From Shouchella rhizosphaerae (GTDB taxonomy: Bacteria; Bacillota; Bacilli; Bacillales; Bacillaceae_D), in NCBI RefSeq assembly GCF_900142675.1, contig NZ_FRBS01000006.1:310001-374000 (forward strand): DNA of 64,000 nucleotides, in the 5' to 3' direction. Both the position numbers and the translations under genes were made by a program. Position 1 is the first letter of the stretch. Each line of letters opens with the position of its first letter. Of this stretch, positions 26,524-36,619 are shown piece after piece. The notes below the pieces were generated by a model. That model saw nothing but the letters and a program-made list of their open reading frames with translations, did not search any database and was not told the origin of the DNA.

Positions 26524-26579
26524 CAGCTTTAAATTTCAGATAACGAATCAATGATTCAATTTTTACTAGGGGGATCGTC

Positions 26580-27545
26580 ATGATTCATTTTGTCGGCAAA
26601 CGGTTGTTGGATTTAATCCCAACTTTATTCGTCGTTTCATTGGTTATTTTTATCATTACCCGACTCTTGCCCGGGGATCCGGCAAGTGTCATGCTTGGTC
26701 CACAAGCAAGTGTAGAAGACGTGGAAGCATTAAGAGGCGAACTGGGGCTAGACCAGCCGTTTTTTCAGCAGCTTCTCCACTATTTCAAAGACTTGCTCCA
26801 GCTTGATTTTGGCACATCTGCCTATTATAACGAACCAGTCTTGTCTTTAATCATGGACCGTTTTCCCAACACATTGCTGCTCGCCGTCTCCGCACTGGCC
26901 ATTGCTTTGTTAGTCGGTGTGCCGGCTGGAATGATAGCCGCAGCAAAACGAAATTCTGTCATTGATTACCTTGTCACATTCGGTTCCCTTGTCGGTGTAT
27001 CGATGCCTGTTTTTTGGCTTGGCGTGATGTTTGTGCTTTTTTTCAGCGTCCAGCTTGGCTGGTTGCCAGCAACAGGGATGGGCTCACTTGACAACGGCCT
27101 GTGGGATTTCTTTAAATACTTGCTTCTCCCTAGTGTGACACTCGCGACGATACCAATGGCTGAGTTTGCCCGTATTACTCGTTCCAGCATGCTTGAAGTA
27201 GGGGCGCAGGACTATATTAAAACGGCACGGGCAAAAGGATTAAAAGAATTTTGGGTCATCAGCAAACATGCGTTTAAAAATGCGTTGACGCCTTTGTTGA
27301 CTGTAACGGGTATGCAAGTGTCGATGTTACTAGGGGGCGCGGTGTTGACAGAGACGATTTATGCGTGGCCAGGAATGGGGCGAATGATTGTTGATGCAAT
27401 CGACAAACGTGACTTTATTGTTGTCCAAGGGTCTGTTTTGTTTATTGCCCTCATTTTCGTATTAGTGAATTTAGTCGTTGATTTATTGTACAAAGTCGTT
27501 AACCCGAGAGTCGACTTAAATGGCTCAAAAGGAGGAACATCCTAA
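26580..27545 (+). CDS. Peptide-type ABC permease, DppB/OppB family
   Basis: A 321-residue inner-membrane subunit with six transmembrane helices. The N-terminal FIITRLLPGDPASVMLGPQA and the EAA-type loop YIKTARAKGLKEFWVISKHA are typical of this family; the C-terminus ends in the usual VDLLYKVVNPRVDL. The ATG has GGGGGATCG upstream. Its stop and the start of the next permease overlap (TAATG). It heads a rightward operon with its own promoter. Confidence 0.93.
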   Translation: MIHFVGKRLLDLIPTLFVVSLVIFIITRLLPGDPASVMLGPQASVEDVEALRGELGLDQPFFQQLLHYFKDLLQLDFGTSAYYNEPVLSLIMDRFPNTLLLAVSALAIALLVGVPAGMIAAAKRNSVIDYLVTFGSLVGVSMPVFWLGVMFVLFFSVQLGWLPATGMGSLDNGLWDFFKYLLLPSVTLATIPMAEFARITRSSMLEVGAQDYIKTARAKGLKEFWVISKHAFKNALTPLLTVTGMQVSMLLGGAVLTETIYAWPGMGRMIVDAIDKRDFIVVQGSVLFIALIFVLVNLVVDLLYKVVNPRVDLNGSKGGTS

Positions 27546-28435
27546 TGGAACAGCCGCCTGTCATCGAACAACAACAACCGGTTTCGTTTGAAGAAAGAAA
27601 CAAATTCCGATTTTTTCGCAAACTTCTTAAAAACAAACTGGCTGCCATTGGGATGGCGATTATTGTCATGATGGTCATTCTCGCCTTGTTTGCTCCTTTG
27701 ATCGCAACTCATTCTCCAAATGCGATGGATGCCGCCAATTCGCTTAAACCTGCAGGGTCAGGCGGCCATTTGCTTGGGACCGACAATTATGGCCGTGACT
27801 TGTTTTCGCGCATCGTCTATGGCTCACGGATTTCTCTTATTGTTGGCTTAGGTTCCATTGTCCTTGGAGCGCTTGTCGGTACATTCCTTGGCTTAATTGC
27901 TGGATTTTATGGAGGAAAACTAGACTCAATCATTATGAGGACAATGGACGGTCTATTTGCATTTCCATTTATTTTGCTAGCGATTTCACTTATGGCTGTC
28001 CTCGGTCAAGGGCTTGTCAATGTCATCATCGCAATTGGCATTGCAAGTGTTCCCGGATTTGCGCGGATAATTCGTGGCCAAGTCCTATCTGTAAAAGAAG
28101 AAGAATTTATTGAAGTGACACGCTCTCTTGGCGCTAAAAATGGCCGAATTATGTTTTCGCATATTTTGCCAAACTGCCTTGCCCCTTTAATTGTATATGG
28201 AACAATGAGCATTGCTGGCGCTGTCATTTCTGAAGCTGCGCTTAGTTTTCTCGGTTTAGGCGTGCAGCCGCCTACGCCATCTTGGGGCAGCATTTTGAAA
28301 GATGGGACAAGCTATCTGGTGTTGTCGCCTCATATGGCATTGTTTTCTGGATTAGCAATTTTAGTGACTGTACTCGGGTTTAACTTGTTCGGCGATGGGC
28401 TTCGTGATGCCTTAGACCCGAAAATGAAAGTATAG
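27545..28435 (+). CDS. Peptide-type ABC permease, DppC/OppC family
   Basis: A 296-residue partner permease. It has the N-terminal OppC-type segment (FFRKLLKNKLAAIGMAIIV), the loop LGTDNYGRDLFSRIVYGSRI, the EAA motif EVTRSLGAKNGRIMFSHILP and the C-terminal FNLFGDGLRDALDPKMK, all diagnostic. AAGGAGG lies ahead of the ATG, inside the end of the previous gene. It forms the channel with the DppB-like subunit. Confidence 0.93.
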   Translation: MEQPPVIEQQQPVSFEERNKFRFFRKLLKNKLAAIGMAIIVMMVILALFAPLIATHSPNAMDAANSLKPAGSGGHLLGTDNYGRDLFSRIVYGSRISLIVGLGSIVLGALVGTFLGLIAGFYGGKLDSIIMRTMDGLFAFPFILLAISLMAVLGQGLVNVIIAIGIASVPGFARIIRGQVLSVKEEEFIEVTRSLGAKNGRIMFSHILPNCLAPLIVYGTMSIAGAVISEAALSFLGLGVQPPTPSWGSILKDGTSYLVLSPHMALFSGLAILVTVLGFNLFGDGLRDALDPKMKV

Positions 28436-28445
28436 GAGGGAGCTC

Positions 28446-29462
28446 ATGGAAAAACGAGAACGTTTATTGGAAGTAGACAATTTGCATGTTCATTTTCGCT
28501 CTTCCGCCCATACAGTCAAAGCGGTAAATGGTGTTAGTTTTACACTTCATCGCGGGGAAACAGTCGGCATTGTCGGCGAGTCGGGTTCTGGGAAAAGCGT
28601 CACGGCCACTTCGCTTTTACGGCTATTGCCATCGCCACCCGCGAATTATCCAAAAGGTGTAATTCGTTACAACGGCGAAGATTTGCTAAAGTTGCCTGAA
28701 AAACGGATGCGCAGCATCCGCGGCAATGAAATTTCAATGATTTTCCAAGATCCGATGACGTCTTTAAATCCTGTATTTACAGTTGGCGATCAAATCATGG
28801 AAGTGATTCGCCTTCACAATGGGCTTAGCAAAAAAGAAGCAAAAGAACGGGCAGAGGAAATGTTGCGCCTTGTTGGCATTCCAGAGCCGAAAAAAAGGCT
28901 CTCGATGTATCCACATGAGTTTTCAGGGGGAATGCGCCAGCGTGTGATGATTGCCATTGCGCTAGCATGCAACCCAAAATTGCTTATTGCTGATGAGCCG
29001 ACAACGGCTCTCGATGTAACCGTGCAAGCGCAAATTTTAACGTTGATGAAAGAGCTGCAGCAGCAATTTAATACCGCCATTATTATGATCACACACGACT
29101 TAGGCGTTGTATGGGAAAGCTGCGACAAAGTGATTGTCATGTATGCTGGCAGCGCGGTGGAAACAGCGTCTGCTAAAACGCTTTATGACAATCCACAACA
29201 CCCGTATACATGGGGGTTGTTTGATTCGCAAATTTTATCAACAGTCAGCCAACAAGAACGGCTTCACCCGATTCCTGGTTCGCCTCCTGATTTACGTGCT
29301 GAAATGAAAGGTTGTTCATTTGCCAACCGTTGCCCTTATGCAAAAGCGGTGTGCCAAGAGAAAAAGCCGGAGCTTATCGAAACCGAGGAAGGGCACCAAG
29401 TGGCTTGTCATTTTCAGACAAAAGACAAAACGCTCGAACGGAAGGAGAGAGTGTTGGCATGA
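28446..29462 (+). CDS. Peptide-type ABC ATPase, DppD/OppD family
   Basis: A 338-residue ATPase with Walker A GESGSGKS, signature FSGGMRQR, Walker [13 protein letters not shown] and the C-terminal oligopeptide domain ([20 protein letters not shown]) with the cysteines [14 protein letters not shown] that bind an iron-sulfur cluster in related proteins. It starts 10 bp after the OppC-type permease and overlaps the next ATPase by ATGA. Confidence 0.94.
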   Translation: MEKRERLLEVDNLHVHFRSSAHTVKAVNGVSFTLHRGETVGIVGESGSGKSVTATSLLRLLPSPPANYPKGVIRYNGEDLLKLPEKRMRSIRGNEISMIFQDPMTSLNPVFTVGDQIMEVIRLHNGLSKKEAKERAEEMLRLVGIPEPKKRLSMYPHEFSGGMRQRVMIAIALACNPKLLIADEPTTALDVTVQAQILTLMKELQQQFNTAIIMITHDLGVVWESCDKVIVMYAGSAVETASAKTLYDNPQHPYTWGLFDSQILSTVSQQERLHPIPGSPPDLRAEMKGCSFANRCPYAKAVCQEKKPELIETEEGHQVACHFQTKDKTLERKERVLA

Positions 29463-30454
29463 CTGAACCGATTTTGAAAGTCGAACAGGTAAAGAAGCAT
29501 TTCCCGATCAAAAAATCGTTGTTGAAGCGGGAAACGCAAACGGTCAAAGCGGTCGACGGCGTTAGTTTTGACCTATTTAAAGGGGAAACGCTCGGTGTGG
29601 TTGGCGAATCTGGCTGCGGCAAATCAACGCTAGCTAGGTTGATCAATCAACTGATTCGGCCGACGGAGGGGACCGTTCACTTTCATGGTAAAAATTTAGC
29701 TGGCCTTTCTGCAGCTGAAGTTCGAAAAGTGCGTAAACATATCCAAATGGTGTTCCAAAACCCGTATGCCTCGCTGGATCCACGTAAAACCGTTGGCCAA
29801 CTCATTATGGAGCCACTTGTCATCCATGGCGTTGGCACGAGGGATAGCCAAAAAAAGCGGCTTTATGAGTTGCTTGAAACAGTCGGGCTGAATGAAGGAC
29901 ACGCCAAACGTTACCCACACGAATTTTCAGGCGGGCAACGACAACGCATCAATATTGCCCGGGCGTTAGCACTTCATCCTGACATTATTATTTGCGATGA
30001 ACCGGTCTCCGCTCTGGATGTCTCTGTCCAAGCGCAAGTCATCAATTTGTTAAAGGATTTGCAAAGTGAGTTCCAATTGACATACGTATTTATTTCCCAT
30101 GATTTAAATGTTGTCCGTTATATGTGTGACCGGATTGCCGTCATGTATTTAGGGAAAATCGTGGAAATGGGCACATATGAACAAATTTACCATCACCCGA
30201 AACACCCTTATACGAAAGCGCTGTTGTCAGCTGTTCCGAAAGAAAGCCCATTTGAACAAAAACAGAGAACGATTTTATCAGGCGATGTGCCGAGCCCGGT
30301 CAATCCGCCGCCAGGATGCCCCTTCCACAAACGTTGCCCAGAGGCGATGCCGTCTTGCCAGGAAGTGGCCCCTACGCTCATTAAACAAACGAATGGCCAG
30401 CAAGTCGCTTGCCATTTGATGAACGACACCGAGGAGGAAGCAATATGCCATTAA
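29459..30454 (+). CDS. Peptide-type ABC ATPase, DppF/OppF family
   Basis: A 331-residue second ATPase with Walker A GESGCGKS, signature FSGGQRQR, Walker B IICDEPVSALD and a C-terminal PPGCPFHKRCPEAMPSC cysteine cluster. The start is ATG 29459, overlapping the previous stop by ATGA with GAAGGAGAG nine bases upstream; the frame stays open further upstream inside the neighbour but without initiation signals. Its end overlaps the DUF1177 start by 10 bp. Confidence 0.94.
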   Translation: MTEPILKVEQVKKHFPIKKSLLKRETQTVKAVDGVSFDLFKGETLGVVGESGCGKSTLARLINQLIRPTEGTVHFHGKNLAGLSAAEVRKVRKHIQMVFQNPYASLDPRKTVGQLIMEPLVIHGVGTRDSQKKRLYELLETVGLNEGHAKRYPHEFSGGQRQRINIARALALHPDIIICDEPVSALDVSVQAQVINLLKDLQSEFQLTYVFISHDLNVVRYMCDRIAVMYLGKIVEMGTYEQIYHHPKHPYTKALLSAVPKESPFEQKQRTILSGDVPSPVNPPPGCPFHKRCPEAMPSCQEVAPTLIKQTNGQQVACHLMNDTEEEAICH

Positions 30455-31395
30455 ATCATGTTTTGCGTTTGTATAACATTATGGACGACCCCCGTGTATC
30501 AGGAGAGAAGGTCGCTGCTTATTTAAAGGAGGTTTCGCCTCATGCAGATGTCGACATTTCACGCGTCGATGGGGAAAAGGGCTCAACAGACTTTGTTAAA
30601 GTCCATGTTCGTGGAAGGCACGGTCGCTCAGCAGGAGGTTCAGCGCCAACCATGGGTATCATTGGAAGGCTTGGCGGAATTGGAGCCCGTCCAGAACGGA
30701 CAGGCTTTGTCTCCGATGGGGACGGTGCTCTTGCAGCGATGTCAGCAGCGGCGAAGCTTCTAGACATGCAAGAGAGAGGCGACTTTTTGGATGGGGACGT
30801 TATCCTGACCACGCACATTTGCGGCAATGCGCCAACACAGCCCCATGATCCAGTTCCGTTTATGGGTTCGCCAGTGGATATCTTAACTATGAATCATTAT
30901 GAAGTCGACCCAGCCATGGAAGCGATTTTGTCCATTGATACGACGAAAGGAAACCAAATTACAAACCATAAAGGCATTGCCGTAACGCCGACTGTAAAAG
31001 AAGGGTATGTGTTACGGGTAAGCGAAGATTTGCTGTTTCTCTATAGCCAGTCAACGGGAATATTGCCTGTTACGTTGCCAATTACCACACAAGATATTAC
31101 GCCTTATGGAAACGGGGTTTACCATATCAACAGCATTCTGCAGCCGGCTGTCGCTACTCAAAGTCCAGTTGTCGGCGTTGCGATCACAGCGCAAGCGGCG
31201 GTTGCTGGCTGTGCCACTGGAGCGACCCATTTGGAAGATGTCGAACAAGCAGCCCGTTTTTCGATTGAAACGGCGAAAGCATACGGCGAAGGAAATTGCC
31301 AGTTTTATAATGAAGAAGAATTTGCCTTGTTAGAAAAACTGTACGGAAAAATGACGCATTTGCAAACGTTCGGGAAAGAGGCGGCTGTAAAATGA
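30445..31395 (+). CDS. DUF1177-family protein, copy 1
   Basis: A 316-residue soluble protein of unknown function. Conserved blocks shared with the second copy in this window are KGSTDFVKV, GRLGGIGARP, VILTTHICGNAP, MGSPVDILTMN, SIDTTKGN, TTQDITPYGN, VYHINSILQPAVAT and a Cys-containing AGCATGATH. The many conserved His, Asp and Cys residues suggest an enzyme, possibly metal-dependent. ATG 30445 has GAGGAGG upstream and overlaps the ATPase gene by 10 bp; its own stop overlaps the M20 gene by ATGA. The tight coupling places it in uptake and breakdown of the imported compound. Confidence 0.85.
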   Translation: MPLNHVLRLYNIMDDPRVSGEKVAAYLKEVSPHADVDISRVDGEKGSTDFVKVHVRGRHGRSAGGSAPTMGIIGRLGGIGARPERTGFVSDGDGALAAMSAAAKLLDMQERGDFLDGDVILTTHICGNAPTQPHDPVPFMGSPVDILTMNHYEVDPAMEAILSIDTTKGNQITNHKGIAVTPTVKEGYVLRVSEDLLFLYSQSTGILPVTLPITTQDITPYGNGVYHINSILQPAVATQSPVVGVAITAQAAVAGCATGATHLEDVEQAARFSIETAKAYGEGNCQFYNEEEFALLEKLYGKMTHLQTFGKEAAVK

Positions 31396-32645
31396 ATGTA
31401 AAAGACGAACTAATTGTTGCTGTAGAAGAAAACAAACAAGAGCTCATCGACTTAGTCTGTTCTCTTATTCAGATCAATACCGAAAACCCCCCTGGCGATA
31501 CAACTGAAATAAGTCGCTTCATTGCTGATTATTTAGGCAAAGATGGAATCGATGTTACTTGGCACCAATCGAATGAACAGATGTATAATTTGATTGCAAG
31601 CATTGGCGAGGAAGGCGGAAAAGAGCTAATATATTGCGGCCATACGGACGTTGTTCCTGCTGGGGACCGGGATAAGTGGTCGTTCGACCCTTTTTCAGGC
31701 ATTGTCGAAGACGGCTGGATCCTAGGACGTGGCGCTAGCGATATGAAAGCGGGCCTTGGCGGCTTGCTATTTGCGACTGCTTTGCTTAAACGGATGGGAG
31801 TGAAACTGCCTGGGAAACTTACGCTTGCAATCGTCCCTGACGAGGAAACAGGCGGAGAGTACGGAGTTCCTTGGCTCCTAGAAAGGGGCTTAATTAAGGG
31901 AGACGGTTGCTTAATTGCGGAGCCTTCTTCTCGTTTGCATCCGACAATTGGCCAGAAGGGGTCTTGCTGGTTTAAATTGGACGTTTACGGCGAAGCGGGC
32001 CATGGAAGCTTGTCCCCGCTTGCAGGCCGAAATGCGATCACCGATGCAATCAAGGCAATTGCGGCAATCCGTACCGTTTTTGACATCGACGTCGATATCC
32101 CTGAAGAAGTGAAACCGCTCCTTGCTGTTTCCCGAAAATATATGGAAGAAGTCGAAGTTGAACGTGAAAAATACAAAGAAATTCTTGAAAAAATAAGCGT
32201 CAACATTGGCACGATCCATGGGGGGACAAAATCCAATGTCATCCCTGACACCTGTACAGTCGAAGTTGACTGCCGCCTGCCGTTTGGGATTACGCAAAAG
32301 GAAGTGTATGCGTACATTGAAGCGCGCCTTGATGAGCTAGGGATTGATTATGCGATTACGCCTTTTGGATTTCGCAGCAATGCCAACCATACGCCTGCAA
32401 CCGATCCAGTTTGCACAGCCATTATCAATAATATTTCCTATGTAACGAAAGAAGAAGCGTACGGCGTGATGCAGTGGGCAAGCAGCGACGCTCGCCATTT
32501 CCGTGATCACCATATTCCAGTTCTCCAATACGGGCCTGCGTATTTGCCAAGCATCCATAATTTTGACGAAAAAGTAAAAGTGGAGGACGTTGTCCTTTGT
32601 GCAAAAGTGTATGTAGCTGCTGTGATTGATTTTTTGCAACAGTAA
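31392..32645 (+). CDS. M20 deacylase, ArgE/DapE family
   Basis: A 417-residue metal-dependent amidohydrolase. It shows the family metal-site segments YCGHTDVVPAGD, LGRGASDMKAGLGG, PDEETGGEYG, LIAEPSSRLHPTIG and the C-terminal ASSDARHFRDHHIPVLQYGP. Members hydrolyse N-acyl amino acids or dipeptides (acetylornithine, succinyl-diaminopimelate and catabolic relatives). It is translationally coupled to the DUF1177 gene and lies in the operon with the peptide-type importer, so it probably processes the imported N-acylated or peptide-like substrate. Confidence 0.9.
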   Translation: MNVKDELIVAVEENKQELIDLVCSLIQINTENPPGDTTEISRFIADYLGKDGIDVTWHQSNEQMYNLIASIGEEGGKELIYCGHTDVVPAGDRDKWSFDPFSGIVEDGWILGRGASDMKAGLGGLLFATALLKRMGVKLPGKLTLAIVPDEETGGEYGVPWLLERGLIKGDGCLIAEPSSRLHPTIGQKGSCWFKLDVYGEAGHGSLSPLAGRNAITDAIKAIAAIRTVFDIDVDIPEEVKPLLAVSRKYMEEVEVEREKYKEILEKISVNIGTIHGGTKSNVIPDTCTVEVDCRLPFGITQKEVYAYIEARLDELGIDYAITPFGFRSNANHTPATDPVCTAIINNISYVTKEEAYGVMQWASSDARHFRDHHIPVLQYGPAYLPSIHNFDEKVKVEDVVLCAKVYVAAVIDFLQQ

Positions 32646-32726
32646 GTGAAACGTCAGTCACCCATGGGCAGTGTTTTGATGTAAACTAGTAATAATTAAG
32701 CTTGCCGCAATGGCCTAGGAGGAGCT

Positions 32727-33485
32727 GTGTTAAAAACTGTACATCAAGCATTGGAGATTTTAAAAATGTTTACGAAAGAAAAGCCTGTTTGGGGAGGCAG
32801 GGAGCTGTCCAACGCTACAGGGATCAATCATACGAAAATATATCGGATACTTGAAACACTGGAAGCCCAAAACTTTCTAACGAAAGATGCAGAGACAAAG
32901 AAATATAGCCTCGGGTTTGCCGTGTGGGAGCTAGGTTCGATTATGTATGACCAGTTAAATGTAAAAGAATTGATCCGCCCAAGCCTTGCCCGTTTAACAG
33001 AGAAAACAGGCGAGTCCACGTTTCTAACAATTTTGGACGGCAAAGAAGCGCTTACGCTTGAAGTGGTTGAACCAGCCAATAAAGTCAAGTTTTCCGTGTC
33101 TGCTGGCAGCCGGGCTCCCTTATATGTAGGTGCGTCTTACCGCAGCATTTTGGCATATATGCCTGACGAGGCAATCGAGGAAGTGATTGCGGGAGGATTG
33201 AAAGCCTATACGGACAGGACGATGACGAGTGAAATTGAATTGCGCAATGAGCTGGCAACCATTCGCAAACGCGGGTTTGCTATAAGCCATGGCGAATATA
33301 CGGAAGATGTTATCGCTTTGGCGATGCCGCTTTTCCATGAAGGGCGGATCGTCGGTTCCATTACGATATCCGGCCCAGCCTATCGCTTTAATGAGGAGCG
33401 TTTTGACTCCTGCTTGCCGCTATTACGGGAAGCGATTACAGACATTAGCGAAAAAATCGAACGGTACCAAATTGTGCTGAAATAA
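32727..33485 (+). CDS. IclR-family transcriptional regulator
   Basis: A 252-residue regulator with an N-terminal winged helix (about residues 5-65, LSNATGINHTKIYRILETLE) and a C-terminal effector domain (about 85-250, including LYVGASYRSILAYMP and GRIVGSITISGPAYRF). The start is a GTG just after AGGAGGAG. It is the last gene before a terminator in the rightward transporter-hydrolase run, so it is the obvious candidate to bind the mirrored operators at 26.3-26.5 kb. That assignment is inferred. Confidence 0.9.
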   Translation: MLKTVHQALEILKMFTKEKPVWGGRELSNATGINHTKIYRILETLEAQNFLTKDAETKKYSLGFAVWELGSIMYDQLNVKELIRPSLARLTEKTGESTFLTILDGKEALTLEVVEPANKVKFSVSAGSRAPLYVGASYRSILAYMPDEAIEEVIAGGLKAYTDRTMTSEIELRNELATIRKRGFAISHGEYTEDVIALAMPLFHEGRIVGSITISGPAYRFNEERFDSCLPLLREAITDISEKIERYQIVLK

Positions 33486-33547
33486 AAGGATCATATCCCA
33501 GTCTGGTGAGGCCGAACGAACTTCTAAATCAAAAACATATTTTACGA

Positions 33548-33579
33548 GGGAATGCAGACATCCTCTGCATTCCCATTTT
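33548..33579 (+). terminator. Rho-independent terminator after the IclR gene
   Basis: GGGAATGCAGA pairs perfectly with TCTGCATTCCC (loop of 5), followed by ATTTTC. Confidence 0.82.
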
Positions 33580-33684
33580 CTATTTCTCTCCATGAACACG
33601 TTTCTTTTTACCTACTTTCCGTAGTAAACGTGTCTGGTTTGCTGCCCCTTCCTAATATCGCCTAAACGTTTTTTCATAATCTGA

Positions 33685-33731
33685 TTGACACCGCTTACAA
33701 AAAGAGGCTAAACTTAGTTTAAATAATAAAC
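33685..33731 (+). promoter_or_regulatory. xyl operon promoter with cre site and XylR operator
   Basis: TTGACA (33685-33690) and TAAACT (33709-33714) form the promoter. TGACACCGCTTACA (33686-33699) matches cre with one mismatch and overlaps the -35 box. GTTTA-AATAA-TAAAC (33717-33731) lies over the transcription start and recurs, with one base different in the spacer, upstream of xylR. Repression by XylR and by CcpA is expected. Confidence 0.8.
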
Positions 33732-33756
33732 AAACCTAATGAAAGAAGGTCATCGA

Positions 33757-35076
33757 ATGAGCTATTTTCCTGCTGTAAACCACATTTCTTATGAAGGCGC
33801 TAAGTCTGACAACCCGTTTGCATTTAAATTTTATAATCCGGATGAGATCGTTAGCGGTAAAACAATGGCCGAACATTTACGTTTTAGCATTGCCTACTGG
33901 CACACATTTACAGAAGCGTTGTCAGACCCGTTCGGGGCTGGGACGGCGATAAGGCCTTGGAATGCGTACACAGGGATGGACTTGGCAAAGGCCCGTGTTG
34001 AAGCAGCATTTGAGTTCTTCGAGAAAATCAATGTCCCATACTTTTGCTTCCACGATGTCGATATTGCCCCAGAAGGAAGTTCTTTGAAAGAAACGTATGC
34101 CAATTTAGATGTCATCGTCGCGATGATCAAGGATTATATGAAAGACAGCAACACGAAACTGCTTTGGAACACAGCGAATAATTTTACACATCCTCGGTTT
34201 GTAGGCGGTGCCGCGTCTTCTAATGAAGCTGATGTCTTCGCCTACTCCGCTGCAAAAGTAAAGAAAGGCTTGGAAATCGGCAAAGAGCTTGGCGCTGAAA
34301 ATTATGTATTCTGGGGTGGCCGCGAAGGCTATGAGTCATTATTAAATACGGACTTAAAGCTTGAAATGGACAATCTCGGACGCTTTTTCCATATGGCAGT
34401 TGATTATGCAAAAGAAATTGGCTTTGATGGCCAGTTTTTAATTGAGCCTAAGCCAAAAGAACCGACAACACACCAATATGATTTTGACGTGGCTACAGGA
34501 TATGCCTTTCTCCAGCATTATGGGCTCCAAGATTCATTTAAATTTAATATTGAAGCAAACCATGCAACGCTTGCAGGACATACATTTGAGCATGAGCTGC
34601 GTTATGCCCGTATTCATCATATGCTTGGTTCAGTGGACGCAAACCAAGGAGACCCTCTGCTTGGTTGGGATACAGATGAGTTTCCGACAGACCTTTATTC
34701 GACAACGCTGGCGATGTATGAAATTTTGCAAAACGGCGGGCTTGGCAGAGGCGGCTTGAACTTTGATGCGAAAGTACGGCGTGGTTCATTTGAAGCTGAT
34801 GACTTGTTTTTCGCCCACATCGCTGGCATGGACAGCTTTGCAATCGGCTTGAAAGTTGCGCAGCAGCTTATAGATGACCGGGTCCTTGAACAGTTTGTCG
34901 ACAGCCGTTATCAAAGTTATAAGGAAGGAATCGGCCGCGAGATTGTTTTAGGAAATACGGATTTTCACCAACTTGAAGCGCATGCGCTGTCACTTGGCGA
35001 AATCAAAACCCGTTCAGGGCGAGTGGAGCGGATAAAAGCAATCATTAACCAGTATTTATTAAATGCATTTGCATAA
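33757..35076 (+). CDS. xylA: Xylose isomerase
   Basis: A 439-residue class II xylose isomerase converting xylose to xylulose with two divalent metals. Active-site segments are [12 protein letters not shown] (catalytic His), [50 protein letters not shown] and [19 protein letters not shown]. The ATG at 33757 is chosen from GAAAGAAGG upstream and homology of the N-terminus (MSYFPAV); an ATG 18 bases earlier falls in that site. First gene of the xyl operon. Confidence 0.97.
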   Translation: MSYFPAVNHISYEGAKSDNPFAFKFYNPDEIVSGKTMAEHLRFSIAYWHTFTEALSDPFGAGTAIRPWNAYTGMDLAKARVEAAFEFFEKINVPYFCFHDVDIAPEGSSLKETYANLDVIVAMIKDYMKDSNTKLLWNTANNFTHPRFVGGAASSNEADVFAYSAAKVKKGLEIGKELGAENYVFWGGREGYESLLNTDLKLEMDNLGRFFHMAVDYAKEIGFDGQFLIEPKPKEPTTHQYDFDVATGYAFLQHYGLQDSFKFNIEANHATLAGHTFEHELRYARIHHMLGSVDANQGDPLLGWDTDEFPTDLYSTTLAMYEILQNGGLGRGGLNFDAKVRRGSFEADDLFFAHIAGMDSFAIGLKVAQQLIDDRVLEQFVDSRYQSYKEGIGREIVLGNTDFHQLEAHALSLGEIKTRSGRVERIKAIINQYLLNAFA

Positions 35077-35106
35077 TAAGTAGACGACCGGCAAGGAGCG
35101 ATCAAA

Positions 35107-36606
35107 TTGAAACATGTCATTGGTGTTGATTTAGGCACAAGCGCAGTGAAATTGCTTGTCGTCAACGAGACGGGTGAAGTGGTCATGGAAGTGTCTAAAT
35201 CGTACCCGTTGTCTCATCCTAAATCAGGATGGAGCGAGCAAGATCCAAATGATTGGGTCAGGGAAACGATTGCTGGATTATCAGAGGTTGCAGCAGCCTT
35301 GCCACAAGCAACGACCCAAATTGAGGGAATCAGTTTTTCAGGGCAAATGCATGGACTCGTCTTGCTCGATGAACAAAATGAAGTGTTGCGTCCGGCGATT
35401 TTATGGAATGATACACGCACCTCGCCTCAATGCAAAGCGATTTACGAAAAGCTAGGCGCTGAAAGGTTGCAACAATTAGCCAAAAATCCAGCACTTGAAG
35501 GATTTACATTGCCAAAGCTGATGTGGGTGCGGGAGCATGAACCGGAATTGTTTACCAAAGCGGCCAAATTCGTGCTTCCAAAAGACTACGTGCGCTTGAA
35601 GTTGACTGGTGCATTGCATACCGACTATTCTGACGCAGCAGGTACACTCTTGCTTGATATCGAAGGAAGAACGTGGAGCGAACCGCTATGTTCCGCATTT
35701 GGCATTGATCCATTGATTTGTCCGCCGCTAGTGGAATCACATGCTTGTGTCGGCCAATTAACGGAAGACATCGCATTGGCAACAGGGCTGCCTCGCCAAA
35801 CACCCGTTTTTGCTGGAGGAGCCGATAATGCGTGCGGAGCAGTAGGAGCTGGAATTTTAGAAGACGGCAAGACGCTCGCTAGCATTGGCACGTCAGGCGT
35901 TATGCTTTCGTATCAGGAAGAAAAAGGGAAGACATTTGGAGGAGGCGTCCATTATTTTAACCATGCAGCTGAAGATGCATTTTATACAATGGGCGTCACA
36001 TTAGCGGCAGGATATAGTTTAAGTTGGTTTAAGCAAACATTTGCTCCTGAAGAAACGTTTCCGCAATTGCTTGCAGGAGTGGCAGAAGTCCCCCCAGGGG
36101 CAAATGGATTGTTGTTTACCCCCTATCTTGCTGGAGAGCGGACGCCTCATGCTGATGCTACTATCCGTGCTAGTTTTATCGGTGCTGATAGCAGCCATAC
36201 GAAGGCCGACTTTACTAGGGCGATCCTTGAAGGCATTACTTTTTCATTAAGAGAGTCACTCGATTTGTTCAGAGAACAAGGAAAGACGATTGAGAGAATT
36301 GTTTCCATTGGCGGAGGAGTAAAAAGCGAGATGTGGCTACAAATGCAAGCTGACATTTTTCAAACGCCAATTGTGAAGCAGACAAGTGAGCAAGGGCCGG
36401 GCATGGGCGCGGCGATGCTGGCTGCATACGGAGCTGGCTGGTTTGGTTCGCTGAAGGAATGTGCAGAGGCATTTATTAAACAGGATGCAGTGTTTGAGCC
36501 AGACTGTAACAGGGCAAAAACATATGAGACGTTATATGAATTGTATAAACAAGTCTATCCGGCGACAGCAGCCATTTGCAAAGCGCTCTCGTCATTCCGC
36601 AAATAA
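35107..36606 (+). CDS. xylB: Xylulokinase
   Basis: A 499-residue FGGY-family kinase that phosphorylates xylulose. It has the ATP motif GVDLGTSAVKLLVV at the N-terminus, the substrate motif GISFSGQMHGLVLLD, GIGTSG-type ASIGTSGVMLSYQ and GGGVKSEMWLQMQADIF in the second domain. The start is TTG with AAGGAG eight bases upstream, 30 bp after xylA. The product, xylulose 5-phosphate, enters the pentose phosphate pathway. Confidence 0.96.
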   Translation: MKHVIGVDLGTSAVKLLVVNETGEVVMEVSKSYPLSHPKSGWSEQDPNDWVRETIAGLSEVAAALPQATTQIEGISFSGQMHGLVLLDEQNEVLRPAILWNDTRTSPQCKAIYEKLGAERLQQLAKNPALEGFTLPKLMWVREHEPELFTKAAKFVLPKDYVRLKLTGALHTDYSDAAGTLLLDIEGRTWSEPLCSAFGIDPLICPPLVESHACVGQLTEDIALATGLPRQTPVFAGGADNACGAVGAGILEDGKTLASIGTSGVMLSYQEEKGKTFGGGVHYFNHAAEDAFYTMGVTLAAGYSLSWFKQTFAPEETFPQLLAGVAEVPPGANGLLFTPYLAGERTPHADATIRASFIGADSSHTKADFTRAILEGITFSLRESLDLFREQGKTIERIVSIGGGVKSEMWLQMQADIFQTPIVKQTSEQGPGMGAAMLAAYGAGWFGSLKECAEAFIKQDAVFEPDCNRAKTYETLYELYKQVYPATAAICKALSSFRK

Positions 36607-36619
36607 GAGGAGACAGTTG

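Noticed and set aside
11588-33552. The string TTTACGAGGGA occurs just after both the AraC gene and the IclR gene.
   Set aside because: Two copies of an 11-mer in hairpin-bearing 3' regions can arise by chance; no further similarity around them.
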